From: Roridomyces roridus
Lineage: Eukaryota > Basidiomycota > Agaricomycetes > Agaricales > Mycenaceae
Direction of reading: 5' to 3'
NCBI GenBank assembly: GCA_029378245.1
Contig: JARKIF010000060.1
Span: 62,001 to 126,000, forward strand
Length of the DNA stretch: 64,000 bases
Below are positions 1-12,312 of this stretch, piece by piece; position 1 is the stretch's first letter, and each line of letters begins with the position of its first letter. Below the pieces are notes generated by a model. The model worked only from the letters and a program-made list of their open reading frames with translations, did no database searches and had not been told where the DNA came from. Made by a program: the position numbers and the translations under genes.

Positions 1-37
1 CATTTCTTCTAAATGTCTCCAGTGATTTGCTCACAAG

Positions 38-679
38 ACGAGCCAGATCACGGAAAAGTGGGCAGAACACATCTACAAAACCAAGATGTGGGATGTGTAT
101 GTTGAGATGCGCGCGCGGATTGCGCTGCGTAAGGCTGGTCGGGATATCCCTAAAAGCGCAGTAGACCAGGAGATGAAGAAGATTCGGAAGGGTGGAGGGT
201 TGCCTGTGACCATGAAGGATATCATCAAAGCATTGGAACGCGGTGACGAGGTGCGTTGGCTTCAGTTTCCGTCTGAAATGCACCTTTAACGCCCCGATCG
301 TTTACAGAAGATCGGCATCGTCAGGATGAAGTGCGTCTCGTACGACCACGAATTCGCTGCGGAGTTGGCCGAGAAATGGGCTGATCCTCCTCCTCCTCCT
401 CCCAAACCTTCGGGCTCGAGCTCCTCCCGGCGGCCAAAGAGGAGTAAGACGGATTCCAAGCGCAAGACCAAGGGGAAGGGTCGTGCGGTGGCTTCCTCGC
501 GCCGGACGTACAAATCTGGCGCTGACGATGACGGTGATTTCGATGTCGAGGAGGAGGATGCCGATGATGGAGAGTGGCAGCCGGAGGGCAGGCAGGAGAG
601 CGGGGCGGATGTTTCTGGGGTGCGCGTCTCGCTGCGACGGCCCAGACGGAAACGCTCAGAAGATGATGGTGCGCCGTAG
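38..679 (+). CDS. 3' end of an unrecognised gene with an acidic/basic C-terminal tail
   Basis: Two exons are visible, about 38..250 and 308..679. The intron at 251..307 starts GTGCGT, ends TTTACAG and has a TTTAAC branch-like site; phase 0 is kept across it. The 5' part of the gene lies outside the window, and an in-frame TGA at 23-25 suggests that an intron ends near position 37. The exon reads ITEKWAEHIYKTKMWDVYVE, then a helical Lys/Glu-rich stretch, a polyproline run, a Ser/Arg/Lys-rich basic region and an acidic DDDGDFDVEEEDADD segment before a basic end. The low-complexity tail looks nuclear, possibly chromatin-associated. I do not recognise the family. Confidence 0.55.
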
Positions 680-813
680 AATCTAACTGCGAGGTTCGCT
701 GATCTTGTTATTTCTTGTGCGTCGTATGAGATCTCTTCGAGTCACGCTCATATCACCAACAGGTCTGATACTTGTTGGCTACCCGACCATGTACAAAAAT
801 CTACTCATATAAT

Positions 814-2844
814 CTAAGTCAAATCGTCGTCCTTTTTCCGCTTCACGCTCTTCCACTCGGAGCCGAGAGCGCCAACCACACAAAACACAGCCATTGCGAC
901 AGCGACATAGTACGCCCCCACGAGGGCATCGTTGTACACGTCCAGCACGGCGGGGAGGAGGGTGCCGTCGACTGCGGTCCGGAGACTCGTCGCGCCTCCG
1001 TCGAGGATCACAGATGGGTTAATGCTGGGTACGCGGGAGATGAGACCTGAGAGGAGTTTACTGCGCAGGACGTTTTGGGATACCGAGACGAAGACGGTGC
1101 CGCCTGGGATTCATGTCAGCTACGGGCCCTAGCGAGGGACTAGGAGACATACCGAGAGTCTGCAAGAAAAGTACGAGGGTGGTCCCGGTGGCGACATCCT
1201 CAGGCTTCATGATCGCCTGCACGGCCATGAGAGGCTGCTGAATTCCTGCACCGACGCCGATTCCGTAGATGAGTTGGTACCCAATCCAATGCCCCGGTGG
1301 GGCATGTACAGTGAGGGTAGAGAGCAGGCCAGCGCCGACGGCCATGAACACCGTGGCGACGTACATGAAGGGGGTGAAATATCCGATAGAGGTGATGAGG
1401 CCGCCGACGATGAGGGAGGATATGACGATGGAGAGGACCATTGGGAGGTTGTCGATGCCCGAGGCGATGGGGGTCACGCCTTTGACTGCTTGGAAGTAGA
1501 TCGGGAGCTGGGTGGGTGTCGGTGAGTGGCCATGCCATGCACGCGTTCAAGACTCACGAGATAGATGAAGGAGAAGAAGGATCCGCTGAGGGCGAATGCA
1601 AAAGCGGTGGCTGCGAGGACGCCGCGCTGCTTGATGATTCTTGGTGGGACCGTCGCGTTTTCCTGCTTCCAAGATTGGATGACCATGAAAACGGCGAGGA
1701 GGACGCCGAATAGGACAAGGAGCGCGATTATCCGACGGTCGTTCCATGGGTACTTGGTACCGCCCCATTGGAGTGCGAGCAAGAGGCAGATGATGCATGG
1801 CATGAAGATGGACTGAATGCAGCGTCAGTCAGCTGCATATACACTGCCAGGTGGTGAGCTTACCGTTCCCCAGGGATCACATTTCTGAACGCGGTCCATG
1901 AACGACAGGTTTTTGTACTCGTCCGAACTGTTGTCTCCGCCTGGGACTTTGAAGAAAAGGCCCATCACAATGACCGTGATCGCGCCTAAAATCCAAGTCA
2001 GAGATCGCGTTTATGTGAAAAAAATCGCAGAAAGATGCTGACCCAAAGGAAGGTTTATATAAAAGCACCAGCGCCATGAAGTCCGGTCTGCTAGGGCGCC
2101 TCCGACGAGTGGACCCGCGACGCTGCCCACCCAGTAGACTGCTCCGAGGATGCCCATGAAGATGGAGCGCCTTTCAAGGGGCACGGCTTTAGCGCAGATG
2201 ATGAGGCAGCCGGTGTTAATTCCCGCGCATCCGAGGCCCGCGATAGCACGCCCTACGATGAGCGCTGTGGAGGTGGGCGCGACGGCACAGATGAGGGAAC
2301 CGAGCTCGAATATGGCTATGGCTGTGATGTACACCTGGGCAAGATTGTTGGTGATTTCCCTCAGGAGTTTTTGAAGGATGGACTGACCCATTTTTGAGGG
2401 AGGAAAGAATACAACCGGCCGAAGAAGAGCTGGAAGGCGGAGCCTGTGAGGAGGTATCTGTTGGCGCGGTTTTTCAGATCCAAGTTTCCGGTGAAGGGAA
2501 TATCGACTTACGCGCTACCGTACCAGCCAACATCCTCGAGACTATGGAATTGGTCTGTAATTTTGGGCTGCGTGGATCAGGTACAGAGGGCGTAAGATGG
2601 AAAGTGGATTTACAATGGCGACTGCTACGATGGTGTTATCCTGCACACGAAATATTAGTCAGAGTCGCACAAAAACGGCCGGGGGACTGACCAAGGCGGT
2701 GACGAGCTGGGACATGGCGAGCGCGAGACTGATAAGACCCAATCTCAACCCGGTCGGATACTGAATACGCTCGACAATGTCCGATGCCTTCTCATTGGGA
2801 GGGGAAGAAGACACTGGTTTCGCTGTTTCGCTGGTATCTTGCAT
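814..2844 (-). CDS. MFS drug:H+ antiporter, DHA2 (14-helix) type
   Basis: Nine exons join in frame to 539 aa: 2844..2692, 2640..2614, 2567..2512, 2457..2388, 2334..2043, 1985..1864, 1812..1558, 1507..1153 and 1103..814. A soluble N-terminus (residues 1-30) precedes helix 1. The motif LDNTIVAVAIPKITDQF across exons 1-3 is the DHA2 helix-1 signature. GRAIAGLGCAGINTGCLIIC resembles motif A/B regions, and GPLVGGALADRTSWRWCFYI is the antiporter motif C and following loop. The C-terminal half has further hydrophobic segments and ends in a basic KRKKDDDLT tail. Family members export drugs, toxins or siderophores at the plasma or vacuolar membrane; the substrate cannot be inferred. A Zn2Cys6 regulator and a secreted hydrolase follow, but no biosynthetic core enzyme is visible, so a metabolite cluster is only a possibility. 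Confidence 0.93.
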
Positions 2845-4227
2845 TGTTGATTGTTTTCCTTGTCGCTGTTGCTTGTCTGAGGGCGAAAGGAGCTGGGATG
2901 CGTTGGCTTCGAGGAGAAGGATATATACCTGCCAGCGCACAAAAGCCGGAGCCGTGAATTGAGTCACCGTGACATGCGAATCCGCCTTCCAATTGTGGCA
3001 GTGCCCGGCAGCGACGGAGCTCAGAATTGGCTTAGACTGCGAGAAGAGTCGTCTTGCGAGGGGATCAGAGCTGCGGCACGGATATGATGTTTCTAGATCG
3101 GCAGACAGTGGCATCGAAATTGGAGGATCGGCATGTTGGCAGATCCTGGCAACGGATCATTGAACATCATGTCTCACAGCCTGCCATGGGAAACTTGACG
3201 GAAGCACTTGGATCCATGAGTATTTTTGAGTGTGCCTCAATAAGTACCTCAGTGAACCGCCTCTACGCGCCCCTCGGAGTCGGATTGAACGAATCGACTC
3301 ATGATCAGAACTCTTGGACGGTGATCAGATATGCATCGGCAAATGGCGGCATCGTCAAACTGGGCCCTCGGCGGGATCGGCATGCCTGAAAATCACCTCG
3401 CACACTCTCGGCAGAAGCAGCCTTAGATATTTTTAAGCGTTCCTCGAAAATTATCGCTTTGTACTGCCTCAGACGCGGAATAGAATACTTACGTGCCCCT
3501 CGGAGTCGGAGTGGTGCGACGATTCACGAACCGAGTCATGAGAAACGGTTGAACGGGACCTCGGTGGGACGTTAACGGGCCCTTTTTAGCCTGCGAGAGC
3601 GAGAGAGTCGACGGGGCCTATTATCCGAATATACCGATTGGAAGTAGATACACTGTAGATCCCCGTTGCTAATATCTCAAGGCTTCTTTCTCACTTAGAT
3701 TCGCCGGCCAGTCGCCGCAGGTGACCACACAAGTCGGCCGACCGCCCTTCGAAGTTCGGTGGCCGGACAAAAGATGTGTAAACTCTCCTTCGGGCATGAC
3801 AACTGACTCGGCAATCCCTCGGGGAGGAATCACGACGATGAATCAGAGAACAGAGTGCTGAGCGTTGAGCGCTGAGCAACTGTTCGTATGCCACGCGGCG
3901 AGCGGCAGGCCCAATTCAGCCACTGCAACTAGTTTACGGCATTATTAAAGTTTCGAAAGCTTGACTCACAGCGGGCCGCTGAGAATCTCTTCGGGAGCGA
4001 GGTAAATCGTGAATGGTTTCCTTGATCATTTGCGGCTAATACTCCTACACAGTATGTACGTATCTAGATCTACATTCGTACTTTAAGTTTATATAACATT
4101 ACACTAGAACCTACATTATGTACGCTGAGTGGAGATTAAGAAATGCAAAGAAAGCGCGTATAGCAACACAGGGTAAGATGAGCATGAGAATACAACTAGT
4201 CTTTTTCAGATGAGGGATATTATTGAT
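2845..4227. other. Intergenic region with a degenerate direct repeat
   Basis: I see no convincing gene here. Two diverged copies of one motif lie at about 3265-3345 and 3490-3570. Both contain CCCCTCGGAGTCGGA, followed by related ACGAATCGACTCATGA / ACGAACCGAGTCATGA stretches. The AT-rich part at 4030-4200 probably holds 3' flanking sequence of the minus-strand regulator gene. The short ORFs have no domain signal. Confidence 0.5.
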
Positions 4228-6392
4228 CTATTGGCCGGAGACGGCGTTATATGTTTGCTTGACGCGCGTCGCAAAGTAATCTGGGGTTCAATGTGAGCTG
4301 TAATTCCAAAACACGGACGTAGGAAACCCACCAATGAGCGGACTCGTACTTGAAAACCTTGACATCGTCGCCAAGATCGTTTGCAGGCACGCCACGTAGT
4401 CTTCATACGTCTGCGCAAACTTGAAGCTGCCGGGTCGCTGCATATTGGACAACTCGGAGAGGAACACCTCGCAAACCGTCGTCCACAAAATCTACCACGG
4501 GTATTTGAATATTTCCACCAGATAAAAATAAAAATAAAAGACGCACCCCCATAATGGGATCTATGCTCGTCGGCCACACCGAAAAATCGATCCCATTCAT
4601 TAAATGAACAACACTCCGAGCAGCGGACAAGTACTTCCCGCGCGAAGTCTCCGAGGTGTGTATACGGTGTGCATGGAGGCGTATTATCGCAGCGTGAGCA
4701 ATCGTATGAGCGACCAACAGACAAGGCCGTGCCTCCAAACCCTCTGGGCCCCCAACTGCGGAGATGCCAATGGGGATGGTGTGCACGAACTGCTGTAACA
4801 AGACATCTAGTGTTTCAAATGCACCTGCGGAATGGTCTGCGCCGGATGAGCCATGTGCTGCACACCCAAAATACTTTTGACAACTCACCGGCATATCGAC
4901 CTCGGCTCGAAAACGTTATGGAGCGTTCTAAAAGGAGGGACGCTTTGGCGAGCAACGCGAGGGGCGAAAACCCGTCGACGATGACACCAGCGAGGAATTT
5001 CGAGACAGTCGCTCCGCTACTCGCACCGACGTGGTCAAACAATTGCTGCAAATAAGATCACATCAGTGGGGTGCTCGGCGACGGATACAATCAAGGGAAG
5101 GTACTAACCGGAGAAACGTAGTCCTGGAGCTCGAGGGGCCATGGCGTATCAATTGGTGTGTCGTAGTACGAAATTGCCGAAGGGGACCCGTGCGCGGCGA
5201 CCCAGTAGTTGTTTACAATGACAACTGTCCAAAAAGCACAGATACGTTCCCCTTCCTCCAGAGAATCAGCGGCGGGGGGGCACGCAGGCGCTTCGAGCAC
5301 GCCGAATGTTGTGGGTTGGGGCGAAAGTCTCGAGCCGCCACCCGCCGAGTGGGGTGTCGGCTGAATGATGTGCAGGCCCGCACTAATGGCGAGGCTTACG
5401 GCGGCGCTGGAGTGATATATACCCTCTACCGGTCGGCCGAGGGTAAGGAAGTAGACGGACAGAAGCACCTCGGCTTGAATACTATGAATCGCACGATGTG
5501 GATGCCGACCGGCAAGATCCTGGTGAATGTTCTGGAGAGTACAGCTGAGGAACGCCTCCTCGTTGTATGTCGGATGCAAAGAATGGGATAGCCGGGCACC
5601 CCACATGTAAACCGCACTCAGGAGCGCGGGAGACGGGCGACTGTAATGTCCGAAAGGGAAGGTGAGAAGCGCAGAACGTCGGAAGGTGTCACGATCGAGG
5701 AAGAAGCCAAACTGCCTGAAATTGGACAAGAACGTGTCGACCCTGTATTTGTGAGATTGTGAATATCCGAAAGGAACTCTGCACTCACAATCGCTCAATG
5801 ACATCCGAAGGCGGCTCTTCGAGCACGAGGCTGGACGAAGTAGAGGACGACGACGGTGTAGCCACACGACTCGAAGCTGCAAACCAGTTCATCATCAGCG
5901 GTGTGAATTGCTGCACGGCGTCTGGCCACGCACCAGAAAGAGGAGAAGACGGCGACCAGCTCGGGAAGCGCGGCAACTCCGGCGGTGCCTCTACCCCGCT
6001 CTCGTACGGCTCGTGCAAAAATATCGACGACTCGTTGGCGGTTGCCTCGAGCTCGCCAATGCGGCTCTGCAGCTTCTTGATCGTCTCCTCGAGCTGCTGC
6101 GTCCGACTGCGGCCCTCAAGCGGATACTCGCAGTCATCTGCCGCTCCCGGTGATCGTGAGCATTGGCCACACACGGGCTTGATTCCGTCGCATTTCTACA
6201 TCGGTTAAGCAAGGCATTATCGTGGCGGAGTAGATAGGACTTACTATTTTGCGTCGTCTTTCGATCGAGGTCAGTATGTCTCGGCGATGGACGGAACTGT
6301 CCGACGCACCTGCAGTTCATACAAGCTTTCCCTCGAGGCAGATTCGTTCGCGGAGCATGGGCGCCGCTGGAGGCAAAAAAGTGTTGGGTCAT
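4228..6392 (-). CDS. Zn2Cys6 fungal-specific transcription factor
   Basis: The start at 6392 opens exon 1, which carries the first two zinc ligands. Exon 2 is tiny and supplies the basic residues, and exon 3 supplies the rest. The cluster is Cys24, 27, 34, 41, 44 and 54, a C-x2-C-x6-C-x6-C-x2-C-x9-C form of the Gal4-type binuclear cluster. A heptad-like segment (TQQLEETIKKLQSRIGELEA) follows and probably dimerises. The middle homology region includes SALLTFPFGHYSRPSPALLSAVYMWGARLSHS (listed in part: GHYSRPSPALLSAVYMW) and an LLSVYFLTLGRPVEGIYHSS segment, as in fungal_trans proteins. A last intron near 4285-4330 leads to the C-terminus DYFATRVKQTYNAVSGQ. It is a nuclear DNA-binding regulator. 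Neighbours are the DHA2 transporter (same strand, downstream) and a membrane protein; control of either is inference. Confidence 0.9.
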
Positions 6393-7101
6393 GATGGTGG
6401 TGCGGGGGGGAAACAGGAACGGGCGTCGCGCATAGTCAGCACAGGTACTTATACTAATAGGCAAACGTCACGAGCAAAGTTGCTAAGACGGTACAGCTTA
6501 CGAAGTGAGCGCCGTGAGTCGAGTCACCGGCGCGGCGCGAAAGTCTACGGCACCCGTTCACCGCCGATCTCTCGGCTTTTAGAAGCAAGGTAGCTACCGT
6601 TGTCGTCGGCAAAACAGACCCAAACGCGAAGACTGACTCACGGAGTCTTCTTGCTGACTGCAGCCAAGGTCGGGGTGAGTCAGCCGCAGACAAAACGGTG
6701 TTTGACAAGTATCTCGTGATGACGTGAGATCTACCACGAAAAAACCGGAAGATGTTCCGCATATCCGAGCAGCGAGCTATTATCCCGCCCGTACTGTCAT
6801 TCATGCTTGGACAAAGACTTGAGTGAAGCGCAGCTGCACAGCACCGACGGATAAATTGAAAAGTTAAACTCACGACCGTCGGTCCAACGGAAACACGTCA
6901 CAGAAGCAGCCGGAATAGTGTTGTAGCGATCATGGGCGAGATTTTCTCAGCAACCCAGGGCATGATGCATGATTAGGCCTGTATCGCCGGGCGGTATTAC
7001 TCCGAAATCTCGAGCGCGAAATTACTCATTCCATTGAAAGGACGACTGTGGAGGTCCTCTCGCCGCGTGGGCCATGCACAACAACTCCATGGAGAACGAA
7101 C
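6393..7101. other. Intergenic region, no gene seen
   Basis: This 0.7-kb stretch probably contains the promoter of the Zn2Cys6 gene and the 3' end of the membrane-protein gene. ORFs on both strands have biased composition and no recognisable domain. I see no repeat of note. Confidence 0.45.
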
Positions 7102-8350
7102 TCAATACACAGCAGGCTGCGGTCGAAGACCAAAGTCTCTGAACGCGTTGTACAGGTTACACATCGGGAGGATGACGAGGAACATTGGGAGGACCTAAAA
7201 CGAAGCCTTAATAAGCTAAAGTGCCTCGGCCAGAAAACGCACCTGGCCGAACTGCCACGAAGAGCCGTCCACGTGCTGAAACCGATTTTCCTGAATGAGG
7301 AGCTCGGTATTCATTATTGTCAAACCCCACAAGATCAAAACGACGGCGATCTCAATGACGAGATTCCACGCTATCTGAAGATCATACTCCAGCTAGAAGG
7401 GGGATCTTCAGTACCGTTTACACGAAGAATAGAATAACAAAACAACAACGTACTCGGGGTTGCACTAATCTACGCGCGTGGTACTGTATCCGTCCAGCCG
7501 CCGCTATTCCAGGCACAGCACCGCCTGTACCCCTGGTCTGTTGTTGCTGCTGTTGCGGTTGTGGTGGCTCTTGCTGCGGGAGCGGGACATCGGGGGAGAG
7601 CACAGGAATCTCTGAATTCGTCGCCGGCACCTGTTTAGTCACCCGTTTCTGAATCCACTGATGTACGAGTTTGGGTGTGGGGGGCATGTGATCTTTGACC
7701 AGGATGCCGGTGTATACGAGTACGACGAACACGGTCATGACCCAGCATACGATCCGCCCGGAGGTGAGTGCGCTGAACGGACGGAAGAGCACGACGACGG
7801 CTTTGCTGTTGCACTCTGGGAACCGCCCGAATGTTTTGGCGGTGATGAGGAGGGCGAGGGCAAAGGCAAAGACGGTGTAGCTCTGCACTATCGAGAAAAA
7901 ATGGAGCATTTTGACGTTGCCGTCGGGGAAGCGTGCGCAGGCGGGGAGAGTGAAGAAGACGGTGACCCAGGAGATGTATAGGAGATAGAAGACGACTATT
8001 GCGCTGCGCAATCATGCATGAGTGAGGTCATCCCGACAAGGGGGGAACCATACGTACTCGTGAAAGCTGATCTCTGGCTGAGGCTTCAAGCCCAGAATCA
8101 AGGCGGTCACAGCCATAGCGGTATTGGTCGCCAAAAGAGTATATAGTGCCCCCGTAATTTCATTGAGGTCGCCAGAACGGGCAGACAAGCAACCTAGGCC
8201 GAACGGGTCAAAGGTACGTATCAGGACTCAGCCAGAAGGAGATTCACTAAGGAAGAGCGTTTGAAGATAAAACGAGACCCGGACGCCCGTCCCGCTGATA
8301 TCTGTATTCATCTGGGGGCCAAGATTTCCTGGGCAGTTCTGGAGGTCCAT
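7102..8350 (-). CDS. Seven-helix membrane protein, fungal uncharacterised family
   Basis: Five exons join in frame to 337 aa: 8350..8248, 8193..8058, 8003..7454, 7374..7243 and 7194..7102. The N-terminal motif TDISGTGVRVSFYLQTLFL opens helix 1, as in an uncharacterised multi-pass family common in Agaricomycetes. Six further hydrophobic segments follow, including FFSIVQSYTVFAFALALLIT. A cytosolic-looking loop is rich in Pro and Gln (about eight Gln in a row). The last two exons encode VVLILWGLTIMNTELLIQEN, SSWQFGQ and VLPMFLVILPMCNLYNAFRD, which complete the family fold. The 3' part is easy to miss because the main exon reads through into its intron with a stop at 7418. The function is unknown; a sensory or channel-like role would be a guess. 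Confidence 0.85.
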
Positions 8351-8707
8351 GGGGTGGTCGTCGTCCAGGAGCAAAGAGGTGGCATGGGAGTGACGCGCAA
8401 AGCTGTAGCCTGCCACGATGAGGCTATGCACGGAAGCAGTTCGGCATACCGGCAACGAAATAAACGAGAGCTTGGAATTGGCTTGGAAATGCGCAGGTAT
8501 GTGAGGACGTTCCCGTAATTTGTATGCAAGTTCTGACCCATGAGTCATGCCACTGCCAAGCCCGGCCGAGCCCAGCGACGAGACCTGGAGGGTCTGGACT
8601 TGATTTGAAATTGGATCATTTCAATTTTGTGGACCTGAGAGGTTTCCGACTTGAAAGATATACAGCCTCTTTGGAAACAGTGTGAGGTAAGGATAACAAC
8701 CCTCCAA
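8351..8707. other. Short intergenic region
   Basis: About 350 bp between the start of the membrane-protein gene and the 3' end of the GH39-like gene. It holds upstream sequence of the first and 3' flank of the second. I see no gene, and no obvious poly-A signal stands out. Confidence 0.4.
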
Positions 8708-10604
8708 CTAGAAATTAAACTCAAACGCCCAAGTAGTCACCGTATCCGTCTGGAAAATAGGGAACGAGAGGACATTCCCGGAATATGTATGCGACACTAG
8801 CCCCAGCGCAGTCGGAGCCCCCTCCTGCCCCGTCGTCCCCGCAAACGAAAACTGCCGGGTCTGAACTTGAATCGTCCCGGAAGTCGGGAGCCCGAGAGCT
8901 GAGAGGTTCTTGATTTGGAGCGAGTACGTCCCTGCGTTCATTCATACATGAATCAACTGGGCTGTAGAATGGATGAGTGAAAGATGCTGACCAGTGACCA
9001 ACCTCCCCCCTACAAGAATCCTCACAATGTTGGTCCCAACAACAGCAAAATTATCCATCAGTCGGTCAGTCGAGCCCGTCGTCGCCACGCGGAACCCTGT
9101 CATCGAGTTGGCGTAGTAATCGTAGACCTGCCAGATCCCATTTGCAAAGTACGTGTTGCCGCTCTTCCACAGTATACCCGCGAGAAAGTCTTGGAGATTT
9201 GCGCCATTGAGCCAATTGCCTCGGAGACCGGACATATTGAATCGCTCGAAGCGGGCGATCCACCACGCGGTGGACCCGGGGTTTTGTTCGTTCGCGTTGG
9301 CGTATTCATCGATGACTGGGTGAGTGCGTTAGATGCGGATGAAGAATTGGTGCCGAATGATTCCCACTGAATTCGCCGATGGCAAGCCCTGCGGAGTTGA
9401 GCATCGACACCATGGTGGGTTGGCTGGACTGCAGATCGTTCGTCGGGTCAGTGCTCTGTACATCACCCTCGTCAATAGTCCTAAGGAGCACCAAGGAAGA
9501 ATGAACTCACGCTGCCCTCGTGGTGCCAGCTATACACATCTGGCGCTGTACCATCGGCCTTGACGTGCGCGAGGAAACTCGTCCACCATGTATTCGACGT
9601 AGACGGCGCCCCAGCAAAAGCGGGCCCCATGATAGGAACGCCAGGGAGGTTGGTCCTGCGACATGCTTTAGACACGGAATAACGCAAAGACAGGGGCGGA
9701 CACACCGCAGGAAGTTGACCGCGTGACTCCACATCGCGAGGTACTGCGCCATCGCTACGTGAATCACGTCAGAGCATGGCTCATATCCAGAAGTAGAACA
9801 ACGCACTGCCGGCCCAGAATGTACCGGGAAGGTCGGGCTCGTTCCAAATGAGCAATTTGATGTTGGAGGTCATGCTACACTGAGTGAGATCAGCTTTTCG
9901 AGCACGTAAAACGACGAACCCGTGGGCTTTCAAATCCGATACGAGCTGCGTGAGATACGCATTGAATTCTGTCACGCATCAACATCACTCCTTTGGGACG
10001 AGCGCAGGAGCAGAAGCCACACCCGTGAAACTAGCATCCGAGCCAACGCCAGGGTACACCGCAGTCGCAGCCACCTGGGTGCCATCCGTACCCCACAAAT
10101 CGCTCATCTTGAGGACAAACTGCGCTCCAAACTGCCGCGCAGTGTTGAAGTTGGAGAGGACGTCTTGGAATCGTGACTGTATGCGTATTCGTTAGGATGA
10201 CTGCAAGAAGAGGCTGAGATGTCGCACCGTGTATCCACCATAGATCCACCCGGTAGCGTTGACAAACTGAGCACCGCCGGCGCTGAGATAGTTGAATCCC
10301 ATCCCTAGGAGAAATAAGTCGTAGGGAATAGCAGGTGCGAAAATAAACCTGATACCGGTGTAGAACGAGGACGGGATTTGGTTCGCAGTGGATGGAACAC
10401 CATAGAGAACGCCTGCAAGAGTGAGCAGAAGATAGAAAACAAGTATATCTATCGCGTACCTGAAGCACGACGAATCGGAGTTCCCCAGTTTACAGACAGA
10501 TCGACAGTGGTAATCTGCGAGGCCGACTGCCGCGACTCGAGATCCACTACAGCAGCAGTTGCAGCAGTGGCAACAAGAAGCGATAGGAGAAGCGAGGGAA
10601 ACAT
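8708..10604 (-). CDS. Secreted glycoside hydrolase, GH39-like (TIM barrel plus C-terminal beta domain)
   Basis: The start at 10604 encodes a signal peptide (MFPSLLLSLLVATAATAA). At least eight small introns interrupt the gene. IKLLIWNEPDLPGTFW holds the Asn-Glu-Pro acid/base signature of clan GH-A barrels. The GEF exon end splices to IIDEYANANEQNPGSTAWW, where the Glu of DEY sits where clan-A nucleophiles lie. NWLNGANLQDFLAGILWKS resembles the end of the barrel in fungal GH39-like proteins. The last exon (8708..8938) is a beta-strand-rich domain ending in TVTTWAFEFNF. The protein is probably extracellular and acts on plant or fungal polysaccharide; the substrate cannot be read from sequence. 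The family assignment rests on motif layout. Confidence 0.83.
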
Positions 10605-11090
10605 GGTGGTTGTCCGTTGGCGGTATGGTTTCTGCTCCCCCTCCTTAAGTATCACTGGCGGGGTTTTTTCCAGCAGATCACAGGATACAGCTTGCGCAAG
10701 GGGTCCGACCAATCAAGCGAGGAGAGTCGTATCACAGGGTTGGAGACGAGGATTATACCCGGACCGTCACAAGTCCGTCGTCAGGTTCATCTGAACCCGT
10801 GCCGGTGGGATGATGAAGGCACAGAAGAAAGAGATGTTTACCCTGTGTTTATCCGATCTGGCTAGCCGGATGATCGGATCGACTCCTCTATCACGGCTGA
10901 TTTCGGCACAAACCGCGGCTTTACCCGACAGACTCCGAGGGACTCCGTGCAGACTGTGTTCAGGCGGACGAACGCTGGATTCGACCACCGATCTAGCCAA
11001 CACAAAGAAATATGTCTACCATCATATCTACGTCAACCTCATCTACAGTACGTCGATTTGCCTTGGTTCAACCTTGCCACTTGTACAAGT
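10605..11090. other. Upstream region of the GH39-like gene, no gene seen
   Basis: Promoter-side sequence of the secreted hydrolase. The plus-strand ORFs across 10.6-11.1 kb show no domain. Confidence 0.4.
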
Positions 11091-11096
11091 CTTCAC

Positions 11097-11251
11097 AGAT
11101 ATCTGAACCCATCGACATCTGGCTCATGCAGGAAATAGCCTTCCTGGGGCTGAAGAACATGCATGTCGAACGAGTCGTTGCTCATATTCGAGCACTGCAG
11201 TCGGACGTGGGCTTTGAGGCCACTGCTCCGCATGACAGTACGAGTCCTTGA
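11097..11251 (+). pseudogene. Fragment of a small helical protein family (copy 1)
   Basis: The reading EPIDIWLMQEIAFLGLKNMHV followed by a VAHIRALQ stretch matches exon 1 of the intact gene at 19578-20233 (PSLNAWLMGEVAFLGLENMDV ... VAHIQGLQ). A proper start region is missing and the frame ends at 11251 without the later exons, so this is a truncated relic. A second, longer copy lies 1.1 kb downstream. The family is unrecognised. Confidence 0.6.
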
Positions 11252-12300
11252 GTTGGTACTGTTGCCTGAAAATGGGGGAAGAACCAGGGAAGTCCAATTA
11301 CACAGATAGCAAGCCAGCTTAATCGAAAGACAAAAGGCTTCATTTTTCACAGGCAAGTTCGTTCGAACATGCGCCTCGGAGGCAAGACCTTGCTAGCAGA
11401 ATTTTGGGTCAGAAAGGGAGGGAGCCCATGGAGATACCCCATGGATAAGTACTTGTTGGGAGGTTGTGCACTTGAAGCAAAATCCAAGACCTGTACTTAA
11501 CTTGACCGCTTCCATAAGTCTCGAAGTGTCAAAATACAGCCGTGAAAACCAAATTAGATTGACCAAGACAAGTTCCATGAACCAGACATTTTATACTCTC
11601 CTCGGCGCCTTGTGCTTCGGAGAGAGATGGTGGCGATGGCAGCGGCATGGGTGAGTGTTCGCAGGTGGGTAACAACCTCCTCATCTTCTCGGGTAGTTTC
11701 CAGCCACGGAAGTCGACGGTGTTGGGGAGATGGCGAAAACGGGCATGAATGATCGACAAGCACGCTGATGGAGCATCTAATGTCGTCGAGGCCGATAGAG
11801 TTCCCCTTGAAATGAACGCAGCGGAGTTCGGGAAGTTCGGGGAGGCCGCGAAATCCCTCGTTGGGGCACAGAGTGAAGCCAACTTAGGCAAGCAACAGCC
11901 AGAAAGACGGGGAGCGGTACAAGGACCAGTTGCAGGATAGGTGAGCCCGCGTCAAAGGCACGTAGACGGCAACGCACCAAGAGCACACTTGATTAAACCT
12001 TGGTGTCAATGTGTATTGAGCCCGACGAACGTAGTAGCGCGAGCTTCAAGGAACATTCCTCTCCGAGTGAAGTGGGCGTGGAAAGATGGCGTGAGGCCCA
12101 CTATCTGAGACCTAGTTTCTCGCAGTTATCAAAGAATATGTATCATCCCCCGTCGGCCATCGTGTCAAATTGCTGGTATTGAGCAAGATCCGAATAACAA
12201 GGTAAGTATTCAGAGCATGGTGGGCCGCGGAACATGACGGAGTCAAAGACGAATAGATATCATAAGGCATCTTGCTTCGAGAGGCGAGGGGATCGAGTGA
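11252..12300. other. Gene-poor spacer between two family fragments
   Basis: I see no convincing gene. A minus-strand reading at about 11700-11900 (GLPELPELRCVHFKGN, then a GLDDIRCS-like stretch) faintly resembles the leucine-rich tail of basidiomycete F-box proteins. It lacks an F-box and contains stops, so I treat it as a possible relic only. Confidence 0.35.
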
Positions 12301-12312
12301 GAGGATTCAGGA

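Noticed and set aside
7048..7437. 129-aa plus-strand ORF as a gene
   Set aside because: It is antisense to exons 4 and 5 of the membrane-protein gene, which match a conserved family C-terminus; the ORF itself has no domain-like content.
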